A stretch of 51,608 nucleotides of DNA, taken from Prolixibacteraceae bacterium. Its GTDB lineage: Bacteria > Bacteroidota > Bacteroidia > Bacteroidales > Prolixibacteraceae. The stretch is from assembly GCA_023228025.1 (NCBI GenBank), contig JALOCD010000015.1, positions 1 through 51,608 on the forward strand, read 5' to 3'. Position 1 is the first letter of the stretch, and each line of letters starts with the position of its first letter. This document shows positions 37,665-45,988 of the stretch, in pieces. Under the pieces are notes generated by a model. The model saw only the letters and a list, made by a program, of their open reading frames with translations, was not told the origin of the DNA and made no database searches. The position numbers and the translations under genes are program-made.

Positions 37665-37754
37665 GAATATTAATGTGAAAATATGAAAATATGAAAATGT
37701 TAAAAATTTATTAGTTATTGATAAGTCAAATTGTCTCATCTTCAATCTGCTAAA

Positions 37755-38372
37755 TCAGTTATTAGCATGAAACTGATTGATGAATTTCCAAAATGCTTCA
37801 GCATGAGGTACTGTTTTAGCCTCCCAGCTGTTCTGATCAAAACCATATGTTTCTGTTATGATGTTGTATTTTTTTTTCCAGATGTTTTGAGGCAGTTGCT
37901 TAAAAACTGATGCCTTTCCGATGGCAATGGGGAAATATGCTTTGTTGCCATCTTCGTAGGCGAATGTCCATAGCTCGCTGGCACTAATTTTTCCATTCTG
38001 CCAAAGCCTTGTAACTGCTTTGCTTATCTCCTCATGCCTGAGGTGCCTCGTATATTCTCCCACAATATTGTGGGTAATCAGTAAATCATATTGGCTCTGA
38101 GGTAATAACTCCATGATACAATTCTCTACTTCACTTTCAGCCAAAGGTTTTTGAAGAGGGCCATCATCGAGGTCACCCATGATGCCCTTAGCCTTAAGGA
38201 TCTTAACTGCCTTGCCAAATTTGGAGGCCCGCTCCTTGTCACTGCTTCGGCAAAGACAAACAATAAACCAGTTCCACTCCGGATGTAAAAGGATTGTCCC
38301 TCCGGCCCACAAGGTCTCATCATCAGGGTGCGCTACGATGAGGGCCACAGACTTTGTCTTTTTAATATCCAT
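37755..38372 (-). CDS. PIG-L family deacetylase
   Basis: The ATG at 38372 gives 205 residues (a GTG at 38378 is an alternative). The zinc motif AHPDDETLWAGG lies near the N-terminus, and THNIVGEYTRHLRHEEI carries the third ligand region. PIG-L enzymes remove N-acetyl groups from amino sugars of glycans or glycolipids. It sits between two GT4 genes, so it probably modifies the same glycan. Confidence 0.9.
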   Translation of the reverse strand: MDIKKTKSVALIVAHPDDETLWAGGTILLHPEWNWFIVCLCRSSDKERASKFGKAVKILKAKGIMGDLDDGPLQKPLAESEVENCIMELLPQSQYDLLITHNIVGEYTRHLRHEEISKAVTRLWQNGKISASELWTFAYEDGNKAYFPIAIGKASVFKQLPQNIWKKKYNIITETYGFDQNSWEAKTVPHAEAFWKFINQFHANN

Positions 38373-38417
38373 GCTCACTTTGTCAATGTAGATTAATATA
38401 TTTGAACAGATCCGGTC

Positions 38418-40745
38418 TTACTTATTATACTTTTCAATGGTCAATCTGGCCATCAGGTAACTGATGGTCGATTCTGCACCCTGATTGAGATTGACATTTT
38501 TCTCCTCCAATCCATCATAACAGCCTCCGGTACAGGGGTTGTATACAATTTGATGTAAACGGTTTTCCCCCAAAAACCAGTTGAAGGCAGTAACCATTTT
38601 TTCATATATTTTATCGTCACCAAAAACATCGTAGTATTTACTTAATGTCAGGATCGTATAAGCAACATCAATAGGTTGTTCACCAAATCTTCCTGTTTTC
38701 TCACCCCTGAAAAACCATTCTTTGTTGGAGATTACCTCAATTCCGTTTTGATTGAAGGTATGCGAGAGCAGAAAATCTAAAGATGAATTGGCAATCACTT
38801 TGTAATTATCATCACCGGTCAACAACCAGGCATACAGCATGGACTCGGGTAAGATGCTGTTGGCATAGGTGAGATATCCCTCGAACCATTCCCATTCGTT
38901 GGTCGATTCGTGTTTGTACATCTCTACCAAACGATTGGCTAAGGTTTTGATTAGAAGTAGATTTTCATCCGATTTCATGGTGCGGTGATAATAATACAAC
39001 CCTTTGATGGCAAAAGCCATGGCCCTCGTAGAATGAACCCTGTCAAATGTTTGGAGCGTTTTAGCCAATATTCTGTCTGCCTCAAGTATTATTTTTGTTG
39101 GAAGCAGATCAATCAATGAGATCAAGTATCCCAAAGCCCATATTGCTCGCCCATTGGAGTCATCCAGATTTACTGCTTTGTTATGGTCTGTAAAACGGCT
39201 TTCCTGGTCAACATAATTTAAAAAATCACCGGAAGGTAACTGGCAATACTTAACAAAATTCAGATATTTCTGTATGTAAAAGACACTTTTGTGATCACCG
39301 GTCAATTTGAAATACATGCAACTGGCAATCAGGGCACGGGCGTTGTCATCCAAGGTATATCCGGAATTAATGTCTGGTTGGTTGATTTTTGAAAATTGAA
39401 TGATGCCGACATCTGTGGTCATGTTATTAATGTGATCAAATTTGATGGGAGGGAGATTGTAATGTAAGACCATTTTTTCATCGGCAAGTTTCCCCAACAG
39501 CAAAGCATGTTCAACTGCGGAATTTTCCCAGGCAGTAGATATTATTTTTTGCAAAACATTGACACTGAAATTTTTTCGTAAAGAATCATTTTGAAGTAGG
39601 CGGTTCACACCTGCTGCCAATTGACCGGAATCGCGAAAATCAAAAATTATGCCTGTATCAGTCGTTAATACTTCCACTGCATGTGGAATGGGTGTAGAAA
39701 TGATGGGGCAACCGCAACTCATCGCATAGGCGAAAGTGCCGCTTACAGCCTGATTCGGATCATTTGCCGTAAAGAGATATACATCCGTTAGCTGCAAATA
39801 TTCTAGCAATTCATTAAGTGACAAATATTTATTAATGAAACGTACATGATCCTCTATCCCTAGTTTTTCTACGGTTTGCACGAGCATTTCCCGATATTGT
39901 TCTCCGTCTGTTTTTACTACCTCGGGATGCGTTTTACCCATTATCATAAACATAACTTCAGGACATTCTTTGATAATCGCTGGTAATGCTGCCAATGTGG
40001 TTTCAATTCCTTTTCCTGAACTAAGCAGACCAAATGTGGTAAGAACTTTACGATTTGCTAAAGTATACTTCTGTTTCAAAAGCTCTACGCTCAAATGGGG
40101 AACCAGGTGGGTGCCATGCGCAATCACAGAGATCTTCTCCGTAGGAATATTGTATTCCTTCACCAAAATATCAGCCGAGGATTGAGTCATAACGATAATT
40201 GACTGACATACAGAGCCTATATGTTTTATCTTTGACAATAGTTCCTGATCAGGGCGAGGCAAAACAGTATGAAAAACGATTACAACAGGTTTAGAGAGTT
40301 CAAATAGAAATTGAATAAATGCATTTTCCTGCTTCTTATAGAATCCGAATTCATGTTGAATGAGGATTAGTTTGATCCGATCATTTTTATTGATCGTAAT
40401 TGCCAATTTTTCGTATTCACCAGCCTGTGCGGTTTTAAGGATATATTTGACTTCACCGGGATAGGAGTAATTTGTTTCATTGGATTCAAGTGCACAAACC
40501 TTGATGGAAATTGAATTACTGAATTTCTTGTTAATGGCCCTGATCAAATCCTGAGAATAAGTTGCGATACCGCATTCCCGGGGAGGATAGGATGTTACAA
40601 CCAATATTTCGGCAAGGCCATTTGCAGACTCAATACATGCTTCATTATTTTTTAAAAGGGTTATTCCATGGTTTACTAAACCTAAGATATTCTGAGAAGG
40701 GTGAACTGAACCAAAGAATTGAGCTGAAACTATTTCGTTTTTCAT
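38418..40745 (-). CDS. GT4 glycosyltransferase fused to an alpha-toroid domain
   Basis: The 775-residue protein has a GT-B glycosyltransferase in the first 420 residues (VVTSYPPRECGIATYSQDL; GLLSSGKGIETTLAAL; YAMSCGCPIISTPIPHAVEVL) and a C-terminal all-helical domain (about 430-775; GYTLDDNARALIASCMYFK, EWEWFEGYLTYANS, EQPIDVAYTI) like the toroid glycosidases. Fusing synthesis and a trimming-like fold in one chain suggests a glycan-processing enzyme; the helical domain may be non-catalytic. It starts 30 bp after the AI-2E-type gene. Confidence 0.85.
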   Translation of the reverse strand: MKNEIVSAQFFGSVHPSQNILGLVNHGITLLKNNEACIESANGLAEILVVTSYPPRECGIATYSQDLIRAINKKFSNSISIKVCALESNETNYSYPGEVKYILKTAQAGEYEKLAITINKNDRIKLILIQHEFGFYKKQENAFIQFLFELSKPVVIVFHTVLPRPDQELLSKIKHIGSVCQSIIVMTQSSADILVKEYNIPTEKISVIAHGTHLVPHLSVELLKQKYTLANRKVLTTFGLLSSGKGIETTLAALPAIIKECPEVMFMIMGKTHPEVVKTDGEQYREMLVQTVEKLGIEDHVRFINKYLSLNELLEYLQLTDVYLFTANDPNQAVSGTFAYAMSCGCPIISTPIPHAVEVLTTDTGIIFDFRDSGQLAAGVNRLLQNDSLRKNFSVNVLQKIISTAWENSAVEHALLLGKLADEKMVLHYNLPPIKFDHINNMTTDVGIIQFSKINQPDINSGYTLDDNARALIASCMYFKLTGDHKSVFYIQKYLNFVKYCQLPSGDFLNYVDQESRFTDHNKAVNLDDSNGRAIWALGYLISLIDLLPTKIILEADRILAKTLQTFDRVHSTRAMAFAIKGLYYYHRTMKSDENLLLIKTLANRLVEMYKHESTNEWEWFEGYLTYANSILPESMLYAWLLTGDDNYKVIANSSLDFLLSHTFNQNGIEVISNKEWFFRGEKTGRFGEQPIDVAYTILTLSKYYDVFGDDKIYEKMVTAFNWFLGENRLHQIVYNPCTGGCYDGLEEKNVNLNQGAESTISYLMARLTIEKYNK

Positions 40746-40775
40746 TTTAGATTTTTTAAAATAATTTTTGATTGG

Positions 40776-41885
40776 TCATGGCGCCAATTTTTTTAATTTT
40801 TTTATGATAGGTTCTATTGTCAACAAGGATGGCATGGTATCCCCCAATAAAAATCCCCAGGGTTTTACCGATTCGATGTGGTCGAAAATTACTTTTACAA
40901 TGGCCAAAAGCGGTATGGAGAGGAACATGCCCGGAATTCCCCATATAGCATTCCCGACAAAAACCACGATAATCGAGAATAGTGCATTTATTTTTACTTT
41001 GGAGGCAACAATGTAGGGAACGATATAATTATTGTCGATCAATTGGATGAAATAATAGCTTAACAAAACGTAAAAAGCATACCATGCTGTCGATTTGGTT
41101 GCCAAGGCAACGATCATAGGTAATGCGACGGCTACGAGACCTCCGATGTAGGGAATCACGTTGAGCAAAGCTCCAATGATACCCAACAGGATCGCATATT
41201 CAACTCCAAGTATCAGGAGGGCAGTAGTATTCAACGTTGCCACCATCACAGCTTCGATCACCAATCCTACCAGGTAGCGTTGGATCACGTTTTTTATCTG
41301 GGAAACAATTTCGCTCACCTGGTTATGGTCGCTTGAGCTAAAGAGCCTGCGAATAAATTCGATTAGGAGAGGTTGGTAAAACAAGATTAAAAAGATGTAA
41401 ACCGGGATTAATAACAACAACATGACTGTGTTCCCCACAGAAACGATCATTTGCCCAATTGCTTCATTGCTGAAGTGGAGGAGTTCATCCTTGGTCTTGG
41501 AAATCCAGTCGTGGATAATCTGCGGTTTTAGATCGTAGTAACCGGATATTTCAGAAATAATTTGGTTGAGTGTGTCGGTAAATTTATCCACCAGCTTTGG
41601 CCACGATTCACCAAACTGGCTCGCTTGTGTAAATATCAAAACGAAAAGCGCAGCAAGGACCAAAGAGGTAAGGAGCAATGCGAATACAATGGCAATAATC
41701 CTGTTAATTTTTAACCGTACAAAAAAATTCACAACCGGATGAAGCAGGATGGCAACAATGATGGAGAAAACCAGAGGGACAACAATTCCTTGGGCAACAT
41801 ACAATATGCCAACAAAGGCAACCAAACCGATAAAAAAGATGGAAGCCTTGGCATAAAATGGTAATTGTATTTCTCTCTTTATCAC
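40776..41885 (-). CDS. AI-2E family transporter-like membrane protein
   Basis: The 369-residue paralogue of the protein at 17155-18267 shares ALLNVIPYIGGLVAVALP with it. It has about eight membrane segments. Start overlaps the stop of the preceding gene by 4 bp. It sits between holin-like and glycan genes in the ytxH run; substrate unknown. Confidence 0.9.
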   Translation of the reverse strand: MIKREIQLPFYAKASIFFIGLVAFVGILYVAQGIVVPLVFSIIVAILLHPVVNFFVRLKINRIIAIVFALLLTSLVLAALFVLIFTQASQFGESWPKLVDKFTDTLNQIISEISGYYDLKPQIIHDWISKTKDELLHFSNEAIGQMIVSVGNTVMLLLLIPVYIFLILFYQPLLIEFIRRLFSSSDHNQVSEIVSQIKNVIQRYLVGLVIEAVMVATLNTTALLILGVEYAILLGIIGALLNVIPYIGGLVAVALPMIVALATKSTAWYAFYVLLSYYFIQLIDNNYIVPYIVASKVKINALFSIIVVFVGNAIWGIPGMFLSIPLLAIVKVIFDHIESVKPWGFLLGDTMPSLLTIEPIIKKLKKLAP

Positions 41886-42280
41886 GGCAGTTGTGCTTTT
41901 TCACCTTTTTTACGGAGAAAATGGTTGTAGATATATTGACCGATTGATTTAATTGAGCCAGGGTGTTGCGTAATCGTATTTGTAACCACTAGCTGCATCA
42001 ACAGGCCGAAAAATTTTCTTATAATGTTTCCTGAGGTTCCTATCACAATTTTTTTGGATAGATAGCCTGTTGCCAAACCCACTGCTGTGCCTATGATGTT
42101 ATCAATCAAATAGGGTGACGATGCAACATCCCTTATTGAACTTCGGAGAAGATTAACTGGTTTCAGGCTTTCGTAGGTGAGGTAGAAATGTTCTTTCAAA
42201 AGCCGTCCTTCAATTTTCTGTTCGGTTTCCAATAGTTCAATCGTATCTTTTAACACAGCGGTTGATGATCTGTTTTGCAT
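41882..42280 (-). CDS. Hypothetical membrane-associated protein
   Basis: The 132-residue protein has a helical N-terminus and a weakly hydrophobic centre (YLIDNIIGTAVGLATGYLSKKIVIG) followed by a second hydrophobic stretch. It lies 6 bp after the holin-like gene and overlaps AI-2E by 4 bp, so it is part of a tightly packed unit. No named family is recognised. Confidence 0.75.
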   Translation of the reverse strand: MQNRSSTAVLKDTIELLETEQKIEGRLLKEHFYLTYESLKPVNLLRSSIRDVASSPYLIDNIIGTAVGLATGYLSKKIVIGTSGNIIRKFFGLLMQLVVTNTITQHPGSIKSIGQYIYNHFLRKKGEKAQLP

Positions 42281-42286
42281 CTGAGT

Positions 42287-42658
42287 TTATTTAAGCACTT
42301 GTTCAATAAAGCGATCGCTTATCAATTTTTTAATCCATTTGTGCAGGAAAAGATGGATAAGAATCCCAGTCAACCCATAAAAGGCCGCAACCACAAAGAA
42401 CCCATAGAAGGTATTGTCAAGAATTTCGCCCATCCAAATCGCAATGCCCAAACTCAGGAACAGCAAAAATGATAAAGCAAAAATCAGAACAACCGTGTGG
42501 GCGAGGAGGGAGGAGATGACTTCAGAGGTTTTTTTCAGCGTTTTAAGCTTCACAAGCAAGAAGCTTGTTTTGCCGTAATCTATTGTTTTTTCAAACAATG
42601 ATTCAATCATTCCTATCGGACCTCCATTGGCATTTTGCCGGAAAATATTATTAAACAT
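42287..42658 (-). CDS. Phage-holin-like (DUF1469-type) membrane protein
   Basis: The 123-residue protein has two membrane hairpin helices (about 50-75 and 82-105; LLAHTVVLIFALSFLLFLSL and FYGFFVVAAFYGLTGILIHLF) after an N-terminal amphipathic region, the layout of holin superfamily III/DUF1469 proteins. In stress clusters these occur with YtxH and are not phage genes. It follows ytxH by 177 bp. Confidence 0.8.
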   Translation of the reverse strand: MFNNIFRQNANGGPIGMIESLFEKTIDYGKTSFLLVKLKTLKKTSEVISSLLAHTVVLIFALSFLLFLSLGIAIWMGEILDNTFYGFFVVAAFYGLTGILIHLFLHKWIKKLISDRFIEQVLK

Positions 42659-42701
42659 GAAATTTGATTATCAAATTCTTAATTAATATTGAACCGAAAA
42701 T

Positions 42702-42781
42702 CCCTGCCAGGTGTGAAATGAAATCGTTCTGCTAAGTTTTATCTATCGGTGACAAGCAAATGGCTAAAACCTGACAGGGAT
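42702..42781. repeat. Widely spaced inverted repeat TCCCTGcCAGGT/ACCTGaCAGGGA
   Basis: 12-bp arms with one mismatch at 42702-42713 and 42770-42781, 56 bp apart, lie in the otherwise empty ytxH-holin gap. CCTGACAGG-type ends are common in dispersed Bacteroidota intergenic repeats. The palindrome could fold in the shared mRNA and tune downstream expression. Confidence 0.5.
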
Positions 42782-42835
42782 AATATTTATTTATTCTCTC
42801 GGAGTGGTCAAATTATTTAAAATGCTTCAAATGGT

Positions 42836-43114
42836 TCAAACCTTGGATGCTTTGACCTCTTTCTCAGCTTCTTCAAATTTCTCTTTACCTTTTTGGGCAA
42901 ACGCAGAGACTTCCTCCTTGGCATGTTCAAGTTTCTCCGAGATAGTGTCAGCATAATCGTTGAATTTTTCTTTTAATCCCTCAACATAGCTCTCCCCTTG
43001 CCTGAGAATTCTCCTTCTGGTGCGGGAACCTTTGGCCGGAGCAAATAAAATACCCAGCAAGGCGCCGGTGGCGACTCCTGCCAGTACACCTAATAAAACT
43101 TTTCCTGTGTTCAT
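42836..43114 (-). CDS. YtxH-domain stress protein
   Basis: The 92-residue protein starts with the glycine-rich membrane segment LLGVLAGVATGALLGILFAPAKGSRTRR, diagnostic of YtxH, then a charged helical tail (VEGLKEKFNDYADTISEKLE). YtxH proteins are general-stress proteins in many bacteria. It is the first gene behind regulon copy 12, leading an eight-gene run to 35337. Confidence 0.92.
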   Translation of the reverse strand: MNTGKVLLGVLAGVATGALLGILFAPAKGSRTRRRILRQGESYVEGLKEKFNDYADTISEKLEHAKEEVSAFAQKGKEKFEEAEKEVKASKV

Positions 43115-43144
43115 AATGGTTGTTTTTTAAATAATTATATTATA

Positions 43145-43210
43145 CAAATATGAGCTTCACGATGAGGATAAATGTTACACAATTAACATGAAGTGTTACA
43201 TCATTCCCAC
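43145..43210 (-). promoter_or_regulatory. Stress-regulon promoter element, copy 12 (ytxH run)
   Basis: Plus-strand GTTACA at 43174 and 43195 (21 bp), TTCCCAC to 43210, and -7 box CATATTTG at 43145-43152 after 21 nt. The distal edge abuts the csbD stop. Confidence 0.92.
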
Positions 43211-43211
43211 T

Positions 43212-43406
43212 TTAAAGCGTCGCAATGATCATATCCAACTGCTCTTCTGTTTTTCCATACCTGATCTGAAGTTTTCCGAATTCTTCCTGTTGTATCCCTT
43301 CCTGGTACAGTTTGTCGTCTTCAGTTAAGCTGGCGAATTTCTGCTTAAGGGCTCCATTCATTTTATGGAGATTTCCGTTTTCTTCTATTGCGTTCATGGT
43401 AACCAT
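43212..43406 (-). CDS. CsbD-like stress protein
   Basis: The start at 43406 (or ATG 43397) gives 61-64 residues with the CsbD pattern: MNGALKQKFASLTEDDKLYQEG followed by EEFGKLQIRYGKTEEQLDMII. A longer frame to 43517 runs through the promoter and is not real. CsbD is a sigma-B-type general-stress protein of unknown biochemistry. It is a single-gene unit behind regulon copy 13. Confidence 0.92.
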   Translation of the reverse strand: MVTMNAIEENGNLHKMNGALKQKFASLTEDDKLYQEGIQQEEFGKLQIRYGKTEEQLDMIIATL

Positions 43407-43432
43407 ATCTTTGGTTAAGTAAATTATCTGGT

Positions 43433-43498
43433 CAAAGATGAGGAACCCAGTACCGAAATGCGTTACACAATTGCATAAAAAAATTGCATCTTTCACAC
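43433..43498 (-). promoter_or_regulatory. Stress-regulon promoter element, copy 13 (csbD)
   Basis: Plus-strand GTTACA at 43462 and ATTGCA at 43483 (21 bp), TTCACAC to 43498, and -7 box CATCTTTG at 43433-43440 after 21 nt. The flank ATTTCTGCTGAAG matches copy 3. Confidence 0.9.
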
Positions 43499-43555
43499 AT
43501 TTCTGCTGAAGATGCAATACTTACTTGATATATAAAGCAGGGGTTTTGGATGCTG

Positions 43556-45145
43556 CTATTTTTCGGAGTTTCCTGCAGCTTTCAATTCATCCAGCAGCTC
43601 CTCCAGATTAACTGTTGCATAGGAGGAGGCGTGATCCGACATGGCATATGGGATAACCAGATCTTCGTTATGAATCATAGAACCACACGAATAGATCACA
43701 TTCGGTACATAGCCTTCCCTTTCCGCTTCGTTGGGGACCATTAACGGCTCATTCAACTTTCCGATTAAGATTTCGGGGTTTTCCAGGTCATACAAGGATG
43801 CACTGAGCGTATATTCCCTCATAGACCCGACTGCATGTGTAATTACCAGCCAACCCTCCTTTGTTTCGATGGGGGAGCCGGAATTGCCGATTTGCACGAG
43901 ATCCCATGGAAACTGGGGTTTCTGGATCACTTTGGCCGTACGCCAGATATTTATTTTCTCCGAATAAGCGATGTAATTATTTACCCCGTCTATCCTGCAC
44001 AACATGGCATACTTCCCGTTAATCCGCCTGGGAAACAATGCCATCCCCTTGTTTTGCGCAACTTCACCATTAATTGGCAAAATCCTGAAATCATAGAAAT
44101 CTTTGGTACTAATTAACTTGGGCAGTATGGATATTCCATCGTAGGCAGTGTATGTAGCATAATAGGTTACCTCACCATTGTCGTCAACGAATTTAACAAA
44201 CCTGGCATCTTCGATCCCCCTTTGTTCGGTTGCCGAAATGGGGAAAATAACCCTTTCGGAAATGGCTGAATCAATAGAAAAGTGAATCTCGTAATGAGAG
44301 GAAGCCAGCCACATCATCTGGTTGATTATTTTGATATGCTCTTCTGTAATGGCAGTATCCTTGATGGCTATGCCAAGATTGATCATCAATTCGCCGTAAG
44401 TAAAAGTATCCCCTAATTTATCAAGAATGAAATTTGGTGAAACATCTTTGGCATGGTCTTGCATCTCCTCTTTTTTATCTGAAATGGCTATAGAAATGAC
44501 TTTTTCGGGAGCCTGGATTTCATCAACGGCCAGGATTGGCGGTACTATAACCGTGCTATGATCTTGAATCTCATTCAGTTTCTCCCGAAAACTTTTTTTA
44601 TGGTAGGTATTTCGTATAATTTTATCTGCTTCAGCCAGCATTTTGCCAACAGGTTCGATGGTGAGGTTGTTGTGCCTGTCCAGAATCCCGGATCGGAAGA
44701 CAACAGAGGAGATATGCCCTTCGCCGGTAGCCCGGAAACTAAAAATTACCCGTTTTTCATCCGATCTTAATTCAGACTGGTCCGGATGTTCAACAATGGA
44801 AGGATTAAAAAAAGCCGCGGATTCAATGGAATATTCCATGGTAAAATAGGAACCGACCAGCGCTTTCTGTGCCGGACTAAGATCCGCTTCATTGACTTCT
44901 ATCTTCTCAAAGATGGGTGCAAGACGATCAAAATGTCTTTCAAATATGCGCGATATATTTCTATGACGGCGCGCATAACCTCTCAACACCTGGCTCATGG
45001 CGATTTTTACCTGCTCTTCCGGCATTGCCAAAACCTTCCTGATAATATCGGCCGACCGGTCATCATCCAAATAGAGAAACCGGGCGATTACCCTTGTAGA
45101 ATCAGGATAGAAGATCTGTTTTTTTCTGCTTACAGTTACTTGCAT
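43556..45145 (-). CDS. GH130-family glycoside phosphorylase/hydrolase
   Basis: The ATG at 45145 gives 529 residues; upstream frame sequence to 45244 does not look coding. The five-bladed propeller family GH130 is indicated by GIEDARFVKF, MALFPRRINGKYAMLCR and GNSGSPIETKEGWLVITHAVG. Members phosphorolyse beta-mannosides or hydrolyse them. The N-terminal 100 residues are helical and dimerisation-like. It lies 135 bp downstream of the small membrane gene at 45281 and is probably in the same unit. Confidence 0.88.
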   Translation of the reverse strand: MQVTVSRKKQIFYPDSTRVIARFLYLDDDRSADIIRKVLAMPEEQVKIAMSQVLRGYARRHRNISRIFERHFDRLAPIFEKIEVNEADLSPAQKALVGSYFTMEYSIESAAFFNPSIVEHPDQSELRSDEKRVIFSFRATGEGHISSVVFRSGILDRHNNLTIEPVGKMLAEADKIIRNTYHKKSFREKLNEIQDHSTVIVPPILAVDEIQAPEKVISIAISDKKEEMQDHAKDVSPNFILDKLGDTFTYGELMINLGIAIKDTAITEEHIKIINQMMWLASSHYEIHFSIDSAISERVIFPISATEQRGIEDARFVKFVDDNGEVTYYATYTAYDGISILPKLISTKDFYDFRILPINGEVAQNKGMALFPRRINGKYAMLCRIDGVNNYIAYSEKINIWRTAKVIQKPQFPWDLVQIGNSGSPIETKEGWLVITHAVGSMREYTLSASLYDLENPEILIGKLNEPLMVPNEAEREGYVPNVIYSCGSMIHNEDLVIPYAMSDHASSYATVNLEELLDELKAAGNSEK

Positions 45146-45280
45146 GGAGTTCAGTGTTAAAATCGGGGATGAAAACCCACAATTTCCTACCGGTGAAGGT
45201 AGTCTTTCCGAGAGTCGAAATAGCATTTTCAAACAACTGTCCAAACAATCATTGAATTTATCCTGAACACGAAGTTTATG

Positions 45281-45475
45281 TCAGGATTCGTCTTTGGTTG
45301 TGCGAACCAAACTTATGCCCGCAATAAAAAACAGGAGTCCAAGCAGACCATAAATGAAAAGTGACTTGAAATCCCGTGTATCGCCTGAGCCATTGACAAA
45401 CAGCACTGCTGCATAAATCAGACCTCCTATACCAAGAAGGGTAAGTATTGCGCCAAATATTCGCTTAAGGTTCAT
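45281..45475 (-). CDS. Two-TM small membrane protein
   Basis: The 64-residue protein has two membrane helices (6-29 and 38-58) joined by a short loop with NGSGDTRDFKS. No family is recognised. It starts 9 bp after the gene at 45485-45670, so it shares that unit. A short inverted repeat covers its stop codon. Confidence 0.75.
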   Translation of the reverse strand: MNLKRIFGAILTLLGIGGLIYAAVLFVNGSGDTRDFKSLFIYGLLGLLFFIAGISLVRTTKDES

Positions 45476-45484
45476 TGTATAGGT

Positions 45485-45670
45485 TTAAACGTAAATATTT
45501 GTCAGATAAGCAAAAAGACCAAACGCCTTTAGAAGCCAAATAATCAATGCGACAACAACGACAATGTTGAAAATTCGCTTGATTTGGCGATCCATGGGCA
45601 GAAAATTATTGATAATCCAAAGGAGAACGCCCACCACGATGATGGCAATCAAAATACTAAGTAGTGACAT
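45485..45670 (-). CDS. Thivi_2564-type small membrane protein
   Basis: The ATG at 45670 gives 61 residues: MSLLSILIAIIVVGVLLWII then NNFLPMDRQIKRIFNIVVVV and a second helix, the pattern of the Thivi_2564 family. A longer frame from TTG 45697 begins inside the -7 box of regulon copy 14, so the ATG is the real start. Confidence 0.85.
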   Translation of the reverse strand: MSLLSILIAIIVVGVLLWIINNFLPMDRQIKRIFNIVVVVALIIWLLKAFGLFAYLTNIYV

Positions 45671-45694
45671 ATCTAATGATTTAGAAGTTAAATT

Positions 45695-45760
45695 CAAATG
45701 TAAGTTGGTTTTTCCCGTTTGTTGTTACATAACTTTTGGGATAAGTTACATCATTCACAC
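45695..45760 (-). promoter_or_regulatory. Stress-regulon promoter element, copy 14 (Thivi_2564 unit)
   Basis: Plus-strand GTTACA at 45724 and 45745 (21 bp), TTCACAC to 45760, and a perfect -7 box TACATTTG at 45695-45702 after 21 nt. Confidence 0.95.
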
Positions 45761-45763
45761 ATT

Positions 45764-45981
45764 TCAGGTAACGGCGCCAATCCTCGCGCAGGCTTCCTGC
45801 ATGTCTGTCATGAGCGGCAACATAACTACCACTGTCCATAGTTGTCCATAGCCAAATTTTGCCCCGGTCTGAGTATAGGTAGCAATTCCTGAAGGGTCAT
45901 CATCGGCGGCTCCCGTAATCACTCCCGGACCGAAAATTTTAAAAAACTTCTTTATTTTGGAGGTAGCTTTTTGGGGTTCAT
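45764..45981 (-). pseudogene. NRAMP (MntH-like) metal transporter, N-terminal remnant
   Basis: The minus strand reads KIFGPGVITGAADDDPSGIA, then TYTQTGAKFGYGQLW and QEACARIGAVT before a TGA at 45764-45766. That is the start of bacterial NRAMP Mn2+/Fe2+ transporters, including the helix-1 DDDPSG site. The ATG at 45981 (MNPKKLPPK) is out of frame by one base in an A-run, so it also carries a frameshift. About 350 residues are missing. The break falls directly against regulon copy 14. Confidence 0.85.
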
Positions 45982-45988
45982 TTTGCCA

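Noticed and set aside
37674..37700. Short tandem TGAAAATA repeats upstream of the GT4 gene
   Set aside because: Three low-complexity units in AT-rich DNA; no evidence of function.
37665..37745. N-terminal extension of the GT4 gene
   Set aside because: It is AT-rich sequence with short TGAAAATA repeats; the typical GT-B start is the ATG at 37664.
42287..42658. Holin-like gene as a sign of prophage
   Set aside because: No other phage gene is present; DUF1469-type proteins regularly accompany YtxH in stress clusters.
43407..43517. N-terminal extension of csbD to 43517
   Set aside because: It runs through the regulon promoter and its -7 box and adds sequence absent from CsbD proteins.
45260..45287. 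ATCCTGA/TCAGGAT hairpin at the end of the 45281 gene as a terminator
   Set aside because: The stem is only 7 bp, overlaps the stop codon and has no T-tract.
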